From Caulobacter segnis ATCC 21756 (GTDB taxonomy: Bacteria > Pseudomonadota > Alphaproteobacteria > Caulobacterales > Caulobacteraceae), in NCBI RefSeq assembly GCF_000092285.1, contig NC_014100.1, positions 1,674,001 through 1,738,000 on the forward strand: DNA of 64,000 nucleotides, read 5' to 3'. Made by a program: the position numbers and the translations under genes. This document shows, one piece after another, positions 62,677 to 64,000 of this stretch (positions are counted from its first letter, which is position 1; each line of letters begins with the position of its first letter). Under the pieces are notes generated by a model. That model did no database searches. It saw nothing but the letters and a program-made list of their open reading frames with translations, and was not told the origin of the DNA.

Positions 62677-63132
62677 ATGATCTCCGTCGTACTGCTTGCT
62701 TCCGACGACCTGCAGGGCCTGGCCGCCCAGATGGCCATGCTGGTGCCCGCCGCCGTAGATGGACTGGTCAAGGAGGTGCTCCTGGCGGGCGTCTCGGAAC
62801 CAGGCGTCGAGGCCTTGGTCGAGGATAGCGGCGCGCGCCTGGTCCAGGTCGAAGGCGACGCTGCGGCCTGCTTTGCGGCAGCGGCGGCGGCGGCGCGGGG
62901 GGACTGGATTCTCACGCTGCGCGCGGCGCCCGCGCTGCGCGAGGGCTGGCGCGAGCCCGTCGAGAAGCATCTGGCCGGTGCAGGCGGAACGCCGGCGGCG
63001 TTGGCTGCGCCCGGCGGTTGGCTGACGCGACGCCTGCACGGCGTCCTGGTTCGTCGGCTGGACTGGCCGACGAGCGCTGGCGACGAGCGGGCGCTAGCGA
63101 AGACGCTGAAGGCGCGCCGGCTGGCGTACTAA
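62677..63132 (+). CDS. Glycosyltransferase-like (GT2-type) short protein
   Basis: A 151-residue protein beginning MISVVLLASDDLQGLAAQMAMLVPAAVDGLVKEVLLAGV, the beta-alpha-beta start of GT-A nucleotide-sugar proteins, and containing GDWILTLRAAPALREGW in place of the usual D-x-D. It is far shorter than functional GT2 enzymes and lacks a clear DxD, so catalysis is doubtful. GGGAG lies only 1 nt before the ATG at 62677, making the start uncertain. It converges with the transglycosylase gene. Confidence 0.6.
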   Translation: MISVVLLASDDLQGLAAQMAMLVPAAVDGLVKEVLLAGVSEPGVEALVEDSGARLVQVEGDAAACFAAAAAAARGDWILTLRAAPALREGWREPVEKHLAGAGGTPAALAAPGGWLTRRLHGVLVRRLDWPTSAGDERALAKTLKARRLAY

Positions 63133-63137
63133 CCGCC

Positions 63138-64000
63138 CTACGGCAGCCCGCTGACCAACTCCCCGATCGAGGTGACCTGCTGGACCTTGGGATCGAGGCG
63201 GAAGTCGACGAGGCGCGCACCGCTGGCCACGGCGTCGAGCGTGCGGTTCTCGGCGCCCATCAGTCGGCGATAGGTCCAGTAGCTGGCCATCACCTTCTCG
63301 ACGTAGTTGCGGGTCTCCAGGAAGGGCAGGCTCTCGATCAGCAGCAGGCTGTCGCAGTCGGCGCCCAGCTGCTGCAGGGTGCGGTTCAGGGTTCCCGGCC
63401 CGCCATTATAGGCGGCGACGGCGCGCAGGATGTCGGGGCTCTGCAGGCCGCGATCCATTAGCCAGGTGAAATAATCCTGGCCGACCCGGAGGTTGAAGGC
63501 CGGATCGAACAGCGGCGTGGTGTCGGCCAGCAGCTTGTCGTCGCCGGCGGCGCGGGCGGCGGCGACCGGCATCACCTGCATCAATCCGACGGCGCCGGCG
63601 TTCGAGACCGCCGTTGGGTCGAAGCGGCTTTCCTGGCGCACCAGCGCATAGACCAGGGCCTTGTCGATCGTGAAGCCGCCGATGGGCTCGAGGGCGGGCA
63701 GGGGATAGTCCTCGCCGCCGACCCGGCGCATGGGGCGGCCGGCGTTCAGCGGCGCGTTGGCGTTGAGCGCCAGAGCCAGGGTCGTCCAGTCGCCGCGCAG
63801 GGTCTCGGTGTCGGCTAGCGAGAGGCCGGCGCGCAGTTCCTCTCCGGCCTCTCGCCAGCGGCCGATCTGGGCCAGGGCGGCGGCGCGATGGGCGCGCGGA
63901 TCGGTTCGCAGCAGACGATCGAGCGAGGCGCTGTCGGGCCCGGAATACGAGGCGCGAGTGATCAGGGCCGCGATCGGATCCTCGACGTCGTCCGGCATCG
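63138..64000 (-). CDS. Soluble lytic murein transglycosylase, C-terminal part
   Basis: The 3' part of a leftward gene that continues beyond the window edge. The SLT domain is present: ALVYALVRQESRFDPTAVSNAGAVGLMQVMPVAAA with the catalytic Glu in R-Q-E-S, then FNLRVGQDYFTWLM, AVAAYNGGPGTLNR and YVEKVMASYWTYR. The preceding helical region (DPRAHRAAALAQIGRWREAGEEL) matches the superhelical U-domain of Slt70-type enzymes, so the full protein is probably around 600 residues. It cleaves peptidoglycan glycan strands in the periplasm. Confidence 0.9.
   Translation of the reverse strand, partial: MPDDVEDPIAALITRASYSGPDSASLDRLLRTDPRAHRAAALAQIGRWREAGEELRAGLSLADTETLRGDWTTLALALNANAPLNAGRPMRRVGGEDYPLPALEPIGGFTIDKALVYALVRQESRFDPTAVSNAGAVGLMQVMPVAAARAAGDDKLLADTTPLFDPAFNLRVGQDYFTWLMDRGLQSPDILRAVAAYNGGPGTLNRTLQQLGADCDSLLLIESLPFLETRNYVEKVMASYWTYRRLMGAENRTLDAVASGARLVDFRLDPKVQQVTSIGELVSGLP

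Overview
The window is GC-rich chromosomal DNA from an alphaproteobacterium of the Caulobacter group. It carries an ortholog of the polar organizer PopZ between a TolC-type outer membrane protein and valS. Both tRNA-Asn promoters fit the Caulobacter housekeeping pattern (TTGnnnn, 13-14 nt, GCTATnAC). The alphaproteobacterial LexA box (GTTC, 7 nt, GTTC) is also present. PopZ here is 189 aa, longer than I recall for C. crescentus, so this is probably another Caulobacter species or strain. No prophage, IS element, CRISPR array or rRNA operon was seen; the content is core genome plus small accessory pieces.

Layout. 1-5 kb: sugar-acid type MFS transporter and a 2-keto-4-pentenoate hydratase family gene, a BlaI/MecI repressor with a likely operator, and a DUF2306 membrane protein divergent from an AraC-type regulator. 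5-13 kb: trehalose synthesis (otsB-otsA), a large TonB-dependent receptor, an AT-rich cysteine-rich orphan and a GH15 enzyme. 13-16 kb: L,D-transpeptidase plus DUF882/M15 endopeptidase, a likely pair for 3-3 crosslinks. 16-18.4 kb: pstS with a three-repeat Pho box, back to back with a cobalamin riboswitch driving cobO and a DUF1636 gene. 19-23 kb: AbgT transporter with 16-bp tandem repeats in its leader, a class A penicillin-binding protein and an sRNA-like locus. 23.2-26.9 kb: copper cassette (DUF2946, TonB receptor, PCuAC chaperone, SCO). 27-40 kb: dusA, cobT, a paired acyl-CoA dehydrogenase set, LOG protein, lipoprotein-ABC exporter pair, glyoxalase, GST, a second sRNA-like locus and two tandem tRNA-Asn genes. 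40-43.3 kb: amylo-alpha-1,6-glucosidase plus GT4 glycosyltransferase. 43.9-49.6 kb: PIMT-like methyltransferase, tolC, popZ, valS. 49.7-64 kb: HAD phosphatase, serine hydrolase, a split acyl-CoA ligase, amidase, tlyA, an RlmD-like methyltransferase, acyltransferase, a YCII-ECF sigma pair, a LexA-boxed radical SAM gene and a lytic transglycosylase cut by the window edge.

Three genes (PCuAC near 23865, acyl-CoA ligase near 53030, radical SAM near 62204) each look broken by a 1-2 nt indel although both flanking parts are well conserved. Uncorrected assembly errors are the simplest explanation, but two of the breaks would have interesting consequences if real: an in-frame PCuAC-SCO fusion, and a ligase split with a GTGA start/stop overlap. 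Several genes use TTG starts that are fixed by their Shine-Dalgarno sites or by stop overlap (10204, 15494, 17995, 37771).

The regulatory DNA is the most rewarding part: Pho box, B12 riboswitch, LexA box, two PsrA-like fatty-acid boxes, a BlaI-type dyad, a CtrA-like site before an sRNA-like locus, and the repeat-containing abgT leader.
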